A stretch of 64,000 bases of DNA. Origin: Megascapheus bottae (lineage: Eukaryota > Chordata > Mammalia > Rodentia > Geomyidae). Shown here in pieces: positions 23,265 through 34,485 of the stretch. Below the pieces are notes generated by a model. The model worked only from the letters and a program-made list of their open reading frames with translations, was not told the DNA's origin and made no database searches. Where the stretch lies: NCBI GenBank assembly GCA_024803745.1, contig JANJXV010000191.1, forward strand, positions 1,845,138 through 1,909,137, given 5' to 3'. The stretch's first letter is position 1; each line of letters opens with the position of its first letter. A program made the translations under genes and the position numbers.

Positions 23265-23480
23265 TCCCACTGGGGCCATAAGTTAAGCCTAGTGGAAGCG
23301 TTCTTGCCGAGCATGAATGAAGACCCAAGTTCAATTCCTCAGCACAACATTGATAAAAAAAGATAAAAGTGGTGCTGTGGCACATGTGATAGAACTTGCG
23401 CCTTAAGAATAAACAAAAACAAAAACAAGGATCGTGCTCAGGTCCTGAGTCTAAGCCCAGTACTGGCAAAAAAAATTTTG
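23265..23480 (+). repeat. IDL-like SINE
   Basis: Plus-strand tRNA-derived SINE: GCCTAGTGGAAGCGTTCTTG (box A region), GTTCAATTCCTCAGC (box B region), a second ID-like part and an A-rich end after TACTGGC. The opposite-strand 127-residue frame over it is not a gene. Confidence 0.8.
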
Positions 23481-23499
23481 CCCAAAGTAGACGTTTAAA

Positions 23500-23640
23500 C
23501 TTATTGTACTTTTCAAAAAATTTGTTGTTCAAGGTGATATACAAAGAGATTGCTGTTACATATGTAATGAGTACATTTCTTGTAAACACTGTTACCCCCT
23601 CCCCCATTTTCTCTTTCCTTTCCCCTCAAGTCATAAATTT
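23500..23640 (-). repeat. Dispersed repeat related to 16809-17100
   Basis: Shares the pattern GTTACATATGTAATGAGTAC ... CTGTTACCCCCTCCCCCAT with the repeat at 16809. An L1/LTR 3' end origin is likely but not proven. Confidence 0.45.
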
Positions 23641-24057
23641 CATTTACAACAAATATATATGTATTTTCATTCCTGAAAAAAATAGTTTAAAATGTGTTCA
23701 AATAAATGATGTAGGTTGATATATTTATCAAAATGGATTACTTGAACTCTAAAATAAACATTCTAAGTAATTTTTCTCATAAAATTGCAGTAATGCTATA
23801 AAACTAATATAAAAGGAATTTTAGTTATTAATTTCTTATGTTTTACCTTTAACATTATTACACTAAGCATATTGTTTATGGTATTGATACAGACAGCATG
23901 AAATATGATTATGTAAAAAAATTAAATGATTAAAAATAGTAAGGTTGGGGGCCAGTAGTTTGGCTTGGTGGCACACACCCTGGACTGGCAAAAAAGAAGT
24001 AGGGTTAGATAAATCAGACTTATTTCCAAATGTGTGGAAAATGGTATGATTTCTTGT
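23640..24057. other. Unassigned AT-rich sequence
   Basis: No gene, RNA or repeat recognised apart from simple A/T-rich stretches. Confidence 0.4.
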
Positions 24058-24250
24058 TTGGCTAGTCCTGCGGCTTGAACTGAGGGACCAGGAACTGTCC
24101 TTGGCCACATTTGTTCAAGGGTGGCACTCTTACACCTGAGCAACAGTGCCCCATCTACTTTTTCTGTGTATGCAGTGTCGACGAACTGAATCAAGGTCTT
24201 CTTGTATACTAGGCGAGCACTCTACAACTAGGCAACATTAAAAGCCAAAG
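24058..24250 (-). repeat. IDL-like SINE
   Basis: Minus-strand copy with GCTAGTCCTGCGGCTTGAAC and ACTAGGCGAGCACTCTACAA. It lies between the RalGDS-like remnants and unassigned DNA. Confidence 0.8.
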
Positions 24251-24661
24251 TAGATTTTTGATGCTATTGTGGAGTTTTAATTTTCTTAAATATTTGTACA
24301 AAGCACAATGGATATATAAACAGACTTGAACTCACAGAACAGAGTCCCACATAATATTACAGTTACTCTGGCACTTCTCCCGATTGACAAAACACATTTC
24401 CAGGCATCTGCTCTGTCCTTCAGCTTTGGTAGCTGACTTGTCTTTCCATGGAGGCCTGGCCTGGATTCCTGGTGATTCCATGCATTTCATAGTTCCCTGT
24501 ATATCCAGTAAGGTTGTCTTCTATGGGACCAGACCTGTCTGGTTTTTGGCCCACCCAGGACCTATGTGTCTGAGGTCTCACATTATAAGTGGAAAATAAA
24601 ACACAGTATAATAAGCACTGAAGAACTGCACACCATAATATTAACAATGAGAGTTTAATAG

Positions 24662-25187
24662 TTAGCAAAGTAAATACAATGAATACTTGACAAGAATCAT
24701 GAGAGCAAGATAAAGAGACGTCTTTTTAGGAAGGGGACAGGGAAGCTCTAAATCCAGACTGGCCTCCAAGTTGCCTTCAGACAGTAATTCTACTTTCGAG
24801 TCCTCAGAAGGGTCTCCTTCCTCATGAGAAACAGAATGTCCTTCCTGAGTTAAGAGGGGGATGGATTCTGGTTTGTCGAATGGAGATTGAGTCTCTTTTA
24901 GTGAGATGGATGGGTCTGGATATTCTGTGAGGATGGATTCATTTTCCTCCAATGAATCCAGTATTGAGAGTACACTTGCTGCTTCCCATGGGAACATTTT
25001 CCATGAGCCCAGCGTGTGCCCCTTCAGCTTGCACAATAAGTGGAGTGTTACTCTGACTCAGATGGACTGACTCTGGGTGGAGTGTGAAAGGAAACGGAAG
25101 GAAATCTGGCTGCTCTTTTTCTTCCTCCATAGTATCTGCAGGTTCAACTGTGTCACACATGGGGTTCAGAGCAAAAGGTATATCCAT
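24662..25187 (-). pseudogene. Acidic linker-like piece of RalGDS-like remnant
   Basis: Two overlapping minus-strand frames (25187-24939 and 25036-24662) with many Glu, Pro and Ser residues (for example SHEEGDPSEDSKVELLSEG). They look like one low-complexity acidic linker split by a frameshift. RalGDS proteins have a Glu/Pro-rich linker between the REM and RasGEF domains, which fits the position. On its own the identity is weak. Confidence 0.35.
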
Positions 25188-25649
25188 AGGACTCTAAACC
25201 TGTTTGGTAATTTCTACAGAAGGCCCATGCTTTCTGGAGTGCAGTGATGATTCTCAGTCTCCATCAGTCACCAGCTCCATTGGTGGGTTTTTCATCCGGA
25301 GTTCAGGATAAGCTCTTCCACGATGACCCAAACCTAAGAATAGAAATAGGTACAGAGTGGACAGAGTGGACTCTGCAAGTTGAAGTGTCACTCAACTTCC
25401 ATGAGGATCTAATGGAGGAACCTGTAGAACTGGAGTTTGGACTGAACACTGAGGAGGTGTAGGGTCTTTCTAATGAGTGCTTATTCCCGAGTAATTTCAG
25501 AGGACAGACATTACCTGGCTGACACCAGCCATAAAGGGCATTTTGCCAAGCTCTGTAGAAGTAAGGGCCAACCAATATCTAGACCACATGGGCTTCCTAC
25601 TCACAGGTTCTGAGGCACCCACACCAGGACTTCTACTTTTTCTTGGTCT

Positions 25650-25830
25650 TACTGGTCACATATTCCTCCAGCTGGTCAAAAAGTTTGTGTTTAGAAGAGC
25701 AGGTCCAAAGCCGACATGTGGAGCCTCATATAGAGCTTGAGTTGTGTCAGGGTGTGGCAGTTCTTGAACTCGTAGAAATCACTCGGGTAGAAGTCCATTC
25801 ACATCGTATAGATGGAACACATGATGCTGT
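25650..25830 (-). pseudogene. Second REM-like exon piece, frameshifted
   Basis: The minus strand from 25798 reads SDFYEFKNCHTLTQLKLYM, continues through SALDLLF, hits a TAA, and goes on one frame over as HKLFDQLEEY. The spacing resembles the end of the RalGDS REM region (a DF...CLKQL...LN pattern followed by L...LAQLE). The stop and frameshift show decay. Confidence 0.5.
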
Positions 25831-26114
25831 GGGCACATTCGGTACAAGGAAAGTGAGAGCCTTCTCTCTCCATCCTGAGCCTTTTACCAAAGCCCCTTTC
25901 TTGCAGGATTCTAATGCTGTGGCTGTCCTGCAGAGATGTGCACTTATGTGCTGGGAGGGGGGTAAGAGACACTCGAGAACAGGATGACTTTTACACCCCA
26001 CTTCCAGAAGCTTCTGTGAGAGGCCTCTATGCATCTGTCCAAAGTAAACGCATCTTAAATTAACTAAGTAAATGCTCTAAATAAATCAATAAGTGAATGC
26101 TCTAAATAAAGAAC

Positions 26115-26345
26115 TAAATGCTCATTCCTCTAATCTTAGCCACCCAGCAGGCTGAGCTCTGAAGATCACAGTGGAAAGCCAGTCTAGTCAGTAAAATCTA
26201 AAGGCACTTGTCTTCAATTAGGCAGCAAAAAGCCAGAACTTGACCTATGACTCAAATGGTACAGTGCTAATTTTTGAACACCAAAGGGATGGCATTTAGA
26301 CCTGGGTTCAGGTTCAAGTGGCAGCACTGGACCACACACCAAAAT
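26115..26345 (+). repeat. B1-dID-like SINE in pseudogene intron
   Basis: Plus-strand dimeric SINE: AATCTTAGCCACCCAGCAGG (B1-like) followed by CAAATGGTACAGTGCTAA (ID-like). Diverged. Confidence 0.65.
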
Positions 26346-26776
26346 GTAAATGCTTTCAGGTTCTAACAGGCAAAGCTATCACAATCCCTCCCTGATGGCT
26401 CAAAAGTGATTCAGCCCCCAGCTTTTCCTCTGACTCCAGTATTTCACAGGCCTCCGCCATTAGTACTGACACCTCATTTCTTACTGGGAAATGGGATTTC
26501 CTAGGATGTCACCTAGGTGAGGGCTGCAGTTGGGAGCCACTTACTCATGCCTGAAATCCAACTTCTCAGTAAGCACACTGTTGAGACTCCAGTAGCTTGT
26601 GAGGGAAATGAAATAGCATGGTGTCCCAGTCATAATGAAGTAGTTTGTGCACTTGTATCATGCTTAGCTCCCCTGTGAACACCCCAGTGAACCAAACAGG
26701 CTCAGAGAGGAGCCAAGTATTCCAAGGCTTGGCCAGGAGTGGTGAGCAAACATGGGTTTGGAGGGGGAACACTCAC

Positions 26777-26970
26777 TTTTTCAAGAGAATTTCCAGCAAC
26801 TACTACATTGTCCTCCACTATTTGAAATTGTGAAGGAAGTTTCCCACATAAAAGAGATCACCTTTCTGGTAGGCAGGGATCAGATTTGTCAGCAGCATCT
26901 CCAACAGGCCTTCCTCCAGGATCCATAGGTTACAAGGCTCATTCAGAGTCTGAGCTGACTTACCATCACA
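26777..26970 (-). pseudogene. REM-like exon of RalGDS-like remnant
   Basis: A 194-base minus-strand exon bounded by an acceptor-like CCAATACAG before 26970 and a donor-like GTGAGT after 26777. It reads LEEGLLEMLLTNLIPAYQKG followed by DLFYVGNFLHNFK. This resembles the REM start of RalGDS, where a leucine helix is followed by LVPAFQ-x2-D-x2-YV-x2-FL-x2-YR. It then meets TAG and a TAG-TAG pair in the same frame before LLEILLK, so it is a pseudogene even though its splice sites survive. Confidence 0.6.
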
Positions 26971-27154
26971 CTGTATTGGCAAAACAGTGGATATTTCAAA
27001 CGTAGGAATGGGACCACACTTCACACTGAGGAATTGGTATAGAGTAGATTGGAAATGACACACTCTAATCTCAGTATAGTCACTTGAAAGCACACAAGAA
27101 GGTTGTAGTTTGTGGGCAGGATGATGGGTTCAAATAGGTTTCCTCTCAATATAC

Positions 27155-27492
27155 CTCATCTGAGTTGCCCTGGAGTTTCCTGGCTTTCTTCCTAGAGAAA
27201 TGCCTCATATACTGGAATTTTGTCTTGGCCCTGATCCAGCATCTACTTCTTCAAGTGAGACATCCATATCTCTCATGCCTGAGATCCGAGCCTTCTGACC
27301 TTTGGCAACAGCACAGCAACATCTTTCTTCCTCCTGAGCCACAGGCCAAGGGAGCTGACTTGAGCTGGTTGTCACATACAGTGGCTTGGTTACCAGGGTT
27401 CCATATTCTGTTCCATTGTGAGGGAGGTAGGGTCCCATTTCAAGGCCCAATGACCAAAGCTCCTTGCTCACAGAAGACCTCCCCAAAGACAT
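27155..27492 (-). pseudogene. 5' exon-like piece of RalGDS-like remnant
   Basis: The minus-strand frame from 27492 includes VAQEEERCCCAVAKGQKAR and ends at a stop at 27205. The homologous region in other frames continues to the donor-like GAG|GTATAT after 27155. The same element is kept in each full spacer, with its own donor. Whether this was coding or 5'UTR is unclear, because frames differ between copies. Confidence 0.4.
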
Positions 27493-27721
27493 ACTGGAGG
27501 CTGAATCTCCCTTCCCACCTCACATATGGATGTAGTAAACAGCACACCTTTTTGTTCAAATCCCAAGTCATTAACTAGGCGTAAGTGCTAGCCTGGTCTC
27601 AGGCTCAAGGAGCCTTTCTTAGGTAAGATCCAAACTTAACTGTCACTATTCCCCTTAGACTTCACAAGACATTTTGCTTCACAGTGCCTTCTCAGCTTGC
27701 ATTTTGCCTCTTGCACATTTT

Positions 27722-27912
27722 TTTGCTAGTCCTGGGACTTGACCTCAGAGCCTGACCATTGTTCTTAGGCTTTCTTTAGGCTATAGCTGTCCCACCAAGC
27801 CACAGCACCACTTCCAGAGTTTTCTATGTATATGGTACTGCAGAATCAAACCGGACTCTTTTTGTGTGGTAGCCAAGCACTCTACAAATAGATGAAAGAC
27901 CCAGGCCATCTT
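27722..27912 (-). repeat. IDL-like SINE shared with array spacers
   Basis: Minus-strand SINE (TGCTAGTCCTGGGACTTGAC). The equivalent copy sits at 4535-4727 in spacer A, opposite in orientation as expected from the inversion. Confidence 0.8.
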
Positions 27913-28139
27913 GCACATATTTTTCACTTCAATCTACTAGGACGTTGTTAGGTTTCTCTATCCTAATCTATTTTTCTTCCTGATGAATATCTGTGCTGTC
28001 ATCTGTAAAAATGCAAGTGGGAAAATCACAGAAGCACTGGTGACATAAAAAAAGTCTTACAGACATAGATAAGTGTTCATTCTTTGTAGGAGAAAGGATA
28101 TTTTGATATGATGATGATGACTATTTATAAATACTTAAT

Positions 28140-28335
28140 CGGGGTTTAGACTTTGGCCTAGTGGTAGAGTGCTTGCCTAGCATCCATGAAGATCTAGGTT
28201 TGAGTCCTTAATATCACACAGATATAAAAATCCATATGGCAATGTGGCTCAAGTGGCAGAGGGCTAGACTTGGGAAAAGCCAAGAGCAGTGCTCAGGCCC
28301 TGAGTTCAAGCCCCAGAAAAAACAAAAGAAAAGAA
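28140..28335 (+). repeat. IDL-like SINE shared with array spacers
   Basis: Plus-strand SINE with box A-like AGTGGTAGAGTGC, box B-like GGTTTGAGTCC and an AAAAGAAAAG-type tail. Equivalent to 4306-4105 in spacer A. Confidence 0.85.
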
Positions 28336-28445
28336 AAGAAATGTGCTTTTTACAAGTTATTCACTCACAGCATTTGCCTCTGAATTCTTCGCTTCTGCAT
28401 CTTGTGACTTATCCCTTTCCCTCAATGTAGACAAGAAAAACAGAT

Positions 28446-29397
28446 TTTATTACTTGCTATCCTGTTGTCCACTCTTTGGATATTAATTCAAAATACAATA
28501 TTGCCTGAGATATTGTGTGTGTGCATGTGTGTGTGTATCTGCCAATGTGTGCATGCACACATGTGTACAGGGTTTAGGGCTTACTCATAGGGCCTGTGTG
28601 ATAACCCTCAGCATCTTTTCCTCAAAGGTATTGGTCTTTCACTTGTAGCTTATTACAGCTAATTGGAGTTGAGAGATTCACTCAATTTCTTGCCCTGTGC
28701 ATTGGAACCCAGTGCTGGGTTCTCATATTGTTAATTGTAGCTATAGAGAAGCCTGAGGTCTGGGGATCCTCGTTAGAATCCAGCCCCTGAAAGAAAGTCA
28801 CTGATAGAAATCTTTATCTTCAGTTAAGCACGAATAAATAAGGCAAAAGTGGAACTGTGGCTCAGTTCCTCTTGTAGCAGCCATGAGAAAATTAGTAATT
28901 GGCAGCACCTGGTCCCTGAGAGAAATCCTTAGCACTGGTTCAAAAAAAGAAAGAAAATAATGAAAAAAAATTAAAACTTGCTGAGGAATCCATAAGGATA
29001 AACGTGCCTGTGAATAATCTTGTCATTTCAGATTCCCTCAAGAGCTTATGTCTCTCTATATTTTTTTCAAGTTTTTTTAAAGATATTTACATATTTTCTA
29101 TCTTTCTTAAACAGAGATAGCCATCCACAAAACACAAACACAAACTCTCACACAGTCTACCACCCACCCATAAGTGTCTGGCTATGTATATATGTATAGT
29201 CATATGTATTGATCTGTCTCTGTATACTAATATATTAATGCATAAACATATGTATTTAGACAAACAGGAAAAATACATAGATAGGTCTCAGGCATTTCCA
29301 GATTTTGTGCAAGTCTACTCAGTGCAACTTACCATTGTATTGTTTGTCAAGATAGAGTCCCTCTAACTTTTGGCCAGCTTCTTGTCCTTTGATACTT
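28446..29397. other. Unassigned sequence with (TG)n and SINE scraps
   Basis: Contains an imperfect (TG)n tract at about 28515-28560 and ID/B1-like scraps at about 28615-28760 and 28845-28945 (AAGTGGAACTGTGGCTCAG). No exon is recognised. Confidence 0.45.
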
Positions 29398-29592
29398 TTT
29401 TCTGCCAGTCCTCGGTTTTGAACGCTAGGCCTGGATGCTGTCACTGAGCTTGAGCTTCTTGCATTCAGTAGTTTATTGCAGATAAGAGTCTCATGGAGTT
29501 TCTGTCCTGGGCTGGCTTTGAATTGTGATCCTCACATCTCAAACTCCTGAGTAGCTAGGATGACAGTCTTGAGCTACCAGTACCTGGTTCCT
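29398..29592 (-). repeat. B1-dID-like SINE
   Basis: Minus-strand dimeric SINE ending in CCTGAGTAGCTAGGATGACA and TGAGCTACCAGTACCTGG. Confidence 0.75.
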
Positions 29593-31347
29593 TTGCCTCT
29601 TTTACCCTTTTTTTTGGCCCCACCACAGGCATGGTATCTACCTTCCTATGTTCTCTCCACCTTCCCCCAGACAGGGGTCTGACAGATGCTTTCCACCCAC
29701 TTATTCATGTTCTCCTCTGTATTGGCTGACAGCTAAGACATGCACTCACTTGTCTGGATGCCAAACACAAAGCCATGTGATTGTTTCTCAGTCTGGAACA
29801 TCCTATCAGATTTATAGCACCACAGAGGGTCAGGTTGATGCTCCTCCAGGGCTTCTTAAATTGTTCTCATATTAATCCACAACACGTTTGTCATCACTTG
29901 TCCAGCTAATTCATGGACTAAACCAGCATTCCCTACAAACTTAGATCCCAATAACATGAGGACACTCAAGGGTGCATTAGGAGTGTGACCTGCAGGTGGA
30001 TGTGAGCCTGTCTAAGTTGGAGGGGATTTCTCCACCACAGGAAATGGAATACAAATTTAGAATCTGCTTTCATGAGGTGACAATCTCTGGCAGATGTTCT
30101 TATCAAATGTGGCACTGCCTACTTCCAGCTTAAAACATGGTTTGATGACCCAGCATAACAGAGAATGTATTCACCCCGGCCCAACACATAGGCTGGGACC
30201 CTGAACTTTCAGGTAGCATTTGGCTTTGAAGGTCATGAGATCTTAGTCTCCCGTGAGGCATAGCAAACGGAGCCAAAGTGCAACCCAGTTAAGCACCAGA
30301 TCAAGCTTCCCTTCTACAGTAGGGTATGGTTTGAAAACTGTGCATAGCTTCTGTTTGAAGCCAGTCCAGAAAGGAAAGTCCATGAAACTCTCATTTCCAG
30401 TTAACTGCCAAGAAAAAGCCAAAGATAGAGATGAAACTCAAGAGAGCTAGAGAGCCATCTGAAAAGAATGGTTACACCCTGCAACATCCTCATTATCTGA
30501 TCTTGAAAACATCTCTGCGTGCATCCCAGCATGCAGCCAGCATCTGGGATTGACAGTGACCCCTGCGCCCATTGGCAATCTGCACTGTCTCTGACATCTG
30601 TAATGTGAACCTCATTCTGTTGGGTTTGTGAAGCGGTGTCAACCCTGCAGAAGGACCCAACTGTGCCCTAACTCCCACTGTCCCCTGGGGCCCCTAGCAT
30701 TCCCCCATCTGCACCCCTCCTGTGGCTTCTGATCCTATGGAGCCCTCCTGCCCTGTCCAACACTCACATGAAGTGCATATTTCTTCTCCTGGGGCAACTT
30801 CTCCACAGAGAGTACACGACATGCCCACTCTCCAGGCACGGGGAGATCCTGCCAAAGTAGCAAATCAGTGATAAGGACATAAAGTGATGAATAGAATTTT
30901 AGATCCTGATGGTAGACAGTCTGCAAAATCCAAGGGAGAATGGAATTGGAGGGGACCAGCGATCAGGATGTGGGCATGGAGCTTCCTTGCCAAGGGGGTG
31001 GGGGAAGTCACAGGCTGGGGGATGCACAGGATGATCCATGGGCCCTGTGCAGCTACTGGGTCACCCCCTTCTGCATCTCAGCCTTTGGCTTTGAGCTCTG
31101 TGATCATCAAGATGTGCACAGTCTGTACTCTGGCTGGCAGAAGAAAGGACCCTGGGAAGACAATTGTAGACCCTTTGTGAGTGTAGGAAGGGTTAGGCTG
31201 GACACCCAGTCCAAGAGGAGCTAAAACTGGAGTCGAGGGGTGTGCAAGGAGTGGGTGTGAGGGTTGTGGGCAGTCACAGTCACGGCAGAGGTGGCTCTGT
31301 CTGTGGGGTGAGTGCCTCCCTGCAGGCACAGAACTGGACATATCAGA
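29593..31347. other. Unassigned, partly GC-rich unique sequence
   Basis: Few repeats. Short frames exist on both strands. One on the minus strand (30926-30735) contains CRVLSVEKLPQEKKYALHV next to a donor-like GTGAGT, so a decayed exon is possible, but I do not recognise a family. It may be a further part of a duplicated gene locus. Confidence 0.35.
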
Positions 31348-31482
31348 GATCCACATGAAAAGGAAAAGCTGGAAATGGCACTATGGTTCAAATGGTAGAG
31401 CATCAACCTTGAGCAAAAGAGCTCAGGGACAGTACCCAGGACCTGAGTTCAAGCCTCATGACTGTAAAAGAAAAAGAACCAG
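31348..31482 (+). repeat. ID-like SINE
   Basis: Plus-strand copy: GGTAGAGCATCAACCTTGAG, GACCTGAGTTCAAGCC and an A-rich end. Confidence 0.75.
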
Positions 31483-32715
31483 GACTATGAGATGGAACCT
31501 GGTACTCTCTTGGTCTAATCAGACAGAAGAAGAGGCCGGGATAGGCTGTGGAAAAACACAGAGAACATCTTCCCCCAGCTCATCCTGTCCTGCATGCAGG
31601 GACAGCCATGTAACTAGGGCTACGGTGAGATCATCTTCACCCCTGTGCTGCCATCTGAATTGTAGGCCTCTGTCCTGGCATGGGGTGTCCTGATGGCTGA
31701 GCAGGTGCCCTAACCCTAGATGGAGAGCAGCCACTGACTGTGGTAGCTAAGGAGAGATCTGTTCCATAGCTATCAGGCCACCCAGCATGGGAGCCATAAC
31801 CACCCCCCACCCAGGTAGAGGCCAATGGTTCTCCAGGTGCTACTAACATTGCCCCACCCCTAGCTCTGGGTACACGTGACATTCCCTCCACAAGGAGCAG
31901 GACTAAGTGAAGGATCAGGAAGCTACCTATGGGCTTCAGATGATGGCCAGGCTGGCACTACAGATGGCCTCAATCTGTCACCACCTTCCCCTGCCTCCAT
32001 CATTCCTCCATCATGCCTCTCTACCTCCCACCCATTAACCTTGGAAACCAATGAACTGGGCTCTCATCATTCCTCTCATCTCTTCACCCACCTTGCCATG
32101 CGTCCATCCCTCTGTCACTTCCACCCCACACACATCCCACCACCAGCCACCCTCTAGCTTATGAGGATCTCAGAGGAAGTTCTTGGTGAAGGGCTTGTGA
32201 CCACAAAACAGTTACTATCACCCGCTCCGGCCTGATCCACCACAGAATAAGAACAGCCAAGCAGGCACACACTGCAGCAGAGTTGCTCTGCTGCCACTCT
32301 GATTTCTTCATGGCCAGGACTTGGCTCTCCTCAGCCTCCCAGCTCAGTAACCAGAACATCGTGCTTTCACAGAGCCATGGCTTCCAGTCTCCATAGGCAC
32401 AATGACATCAAGGTGATGCCAACTTCCCCATCTCTATATACTTCTAACTATGGGATGGGAGCTGAGGTTCTCTTCTGTCACTCCATCCGCTAAGAGGCTC
32501 CTGCAGATTTCTATCCTTTGCTCATCATGGTGACTCTTTGGTTAACAAGTCACTGCTGGGCTTCCAGTTCACCACATATAGAACCCATACTCCAACACTT
32601 TTCTTAGAAGGACTGATGACTTTTAAATATTCTCTAGTTTTAAATTTCTAGTTCCTTCTCTCTTTCATTTATATATTTCCCTTCCTCACATCCTTCTCTT
32701 TTTTACCTTCCTTCT
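31483..32715. other. Unassigned GC-richer sequence
   Basis: Low repeat content. Opposite-strand frames overlap heavily, the usual sign of chance frames in GC-richer DNA. No domain recognised. Confidence 0.35.
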
Positions 32716-32719
32716 TTCA

Positions 32720-32935
32720 TTCCTGGCCTTGAACTCAAAACCTGGAGCTTTTTCTTAGCTTTTCTTTGCTCAAGGTAGCACTCTAGCTCTTGAGCCACAG
32801 CTCTACTTCAATCTTTGTTCTTGCTCTAAACTGGGAGTATGAGTCTCATGCATTTTTCCCTTTGCTGGGTTGGTTTTAAACCACAATACTAAGATCAGGA
32901 TCCTGAATATGCCTCGGATTACAGGTATTATCTAA
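32720..32935 (-). repeat. Diverged B1-dID-like SINE
   Basis: Minus-strand remnant with CTGGCCTTGAACTCAAAACC and CTCTTGAGCCACAGCTCTAC. Confidence 0.6.
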
Positions 32936-33877
32936 TCAAAACAAATTCCTGATTTCTTTTTTAGACATAATTAGTTCTTTCAGGTGAGCCACCAGCCACT
33001 CATGCAAGAGCATTGCAGGATCCCAGCATTCATCTTGTCTCCAGTCTTATTCCATCCATCTCACAATGGTCATCTAAAACACCCTGCTGCATGCTTGAAG
33101 TCGCAAGGAACGTTCTCAACGCCATGAGAAGCCCCCTTAAGCTCTGCCTCAGACATGCCCAGCCCCCATCCCACTTCCACATGAGCATTTGATTAGGAGA
33201 AATTTCCTGAGTACATCATCATCTTTTCCTCACCATTCAAATTTCATCTTTGGAGTCATTTCTCCCAGACAAAGAGGAACATGATCCATGGTTTGATAGC
33301 AGCTCCAGCTTCATAGTCCCAGCCACCAACACCCCCCCATTACCTTGCCAGACACCTGAATTCAAGAACAATGTTTTCACTACCCCTGACTCTTATCAAA
33401 TGTTTTAACTTATACAGTGCATTAAAATAATTTTACTAAATGGAATAAACACATGGCATCAAGCTTCAGAATCTTTGCACCTGAACTTTTAGTGAATAAC
33501 ACACACACCAGCATTTCTGTAGCCAACAGAAATCTTAGCTTTGAGATTTCAGCATTCCTGGTATCCAAGTTTGGATGTGCTAACACTGCCCTTAATGAGG
33601 CACTTCAACCACACAATCCCACAACAATCACTGTCATTTGACATTCATTGGTAGGTGGTGCTAGGAAAAAGACTGATGTGCCAACTCCATGCTGGCTTGA
33701 CCTATGCCATCTTCAAACCTGGAGCAAGTGGGGCTCCTCTCTCCGTGACATCTTTTGTGTACTACCCCAGGAGGACCTTTACCTTGAGTCAAACTTATGA
33801 AGACTATCTCTACCAGCAAAGATTCCAGTGAGATGTGCCTACATGGATAAAGCTAAAATCTCACTAAAGTGAGGTTG
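32936..33877. other. Unassigned sequence
   Basis: No repeat or exon recognised. A 62-residue plus-strand frame at 33453-33641 shows no recognisable feature. Confidence 0.35.
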
Positions 33878-34108
33878 TTGGCAGTGCTGGAGCCTGAACT
33901 CAGGGCCTGGGCACTAAGCATTTGTACTCAAGACTAGCCCTTTACCACTTGAGCCCAAACTCCATTCCCAGCTGTTTTTATTTTTGGTAGTAAGAATCTA
34001 TCAGACTTTCCTGTTCTAGGTGACTTGGAACTTCCATACTCAGATCTCAGCCTCCTGACCAGCCTGGATTAAAAGTGTGGATCAGCCATGCGCCACACCT
34101 GAGGACTT
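33878..34108 (-). repeat. B1-dID-like SINE
   Basis: Minus-strand copy: GAACTCAGGGCCTGGGCACT, TACCACTTGAGCCCAAACTC, then CAGATCTCAGCCTCCTGACC. Confidence 0.7.
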
Positions 34109-34485
34109 CTGCCAGCACATTTTTTCCCAAAAATTGGAAGAGGAAGATGAGGGAGGATTGAGCTCATCCTGACCTGCATATGACGGAGAGCATCAGCCCG
34201 TGAAATTCATTCCCTGTTGTATGCTGCTGGAGAAAAGGTAGCAAATAGGCACAGGCTGGCAGCAGATGCCACAGAACAACTTGTGACCAAGACTCCCAGA
34301 GCAGACCTCAGAATCGATGACAGAGTTGGATCTATCCAGTAACAGAGGCAGTGGTGACACCTGAAACTGCGTGTTTGAGCCTTTGCTGCTAGTAAACAGG
34401 GCCACCTATGTCTCAATGAGAAAGGTGAGATTTTGGTGGAGAAGGTGAGATTAAACATTATGTATCATGCAAGAAGACAGACTAT
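34109..34485. other. Unassigned sequence
   Basis: Two overlapping minus-strand frames (34458-34207 and 34405-34193) occur here, but neither shows a motif I know. Confidence 0.35.

Larger units (their letters stand above)
24660..27490 (-). pseudogene. RalGDS-like gene remnant (REM-domain region)
   Basis: I read several minus-strand pieces in the order expected for a RalGDS-family exchange factor. In that family the REM domain packs against the RasGEF core that activates Ral GTPases. They are: a 5' exon-like piece (27490-27155), a REM-like exon (26970-26777), a second REM-like piece (about 25830-25650) and an acidic, Pro-rich linker-like piece (25187-24662). The REM pieces contain three in-frame stops and a frameshift. 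No RasGEF catalytic core is seen. Related multi-copy RalGDS-like genes are known in rodents. Assignment rests on short motif resemblance, so a different REM-domain family is possible. Confidence 0.55.
27098..28445 (-). repeat. Central counterpart of the array spacer (inverted)
   Basis: Diverged inverted match to spacers 3991-5356, 11412-12779, 45860-47229 and 53283-54650, and partly to 60704-61045. Matching landmarks include the donor-like site (GAG|GTATAT after 27155), both SINEs at equivalent places (27722-27912 minus, 28140-28335 plus) and the final CAAGAAAAACAGAT at 28432-28445. At the two ends of the match, the arrays switch to L1 5'UTR and L1 tail respectively, while this locus continues into other DNA. 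It carries no L1 and is probably the older arrangement. Confidence 0.85.
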
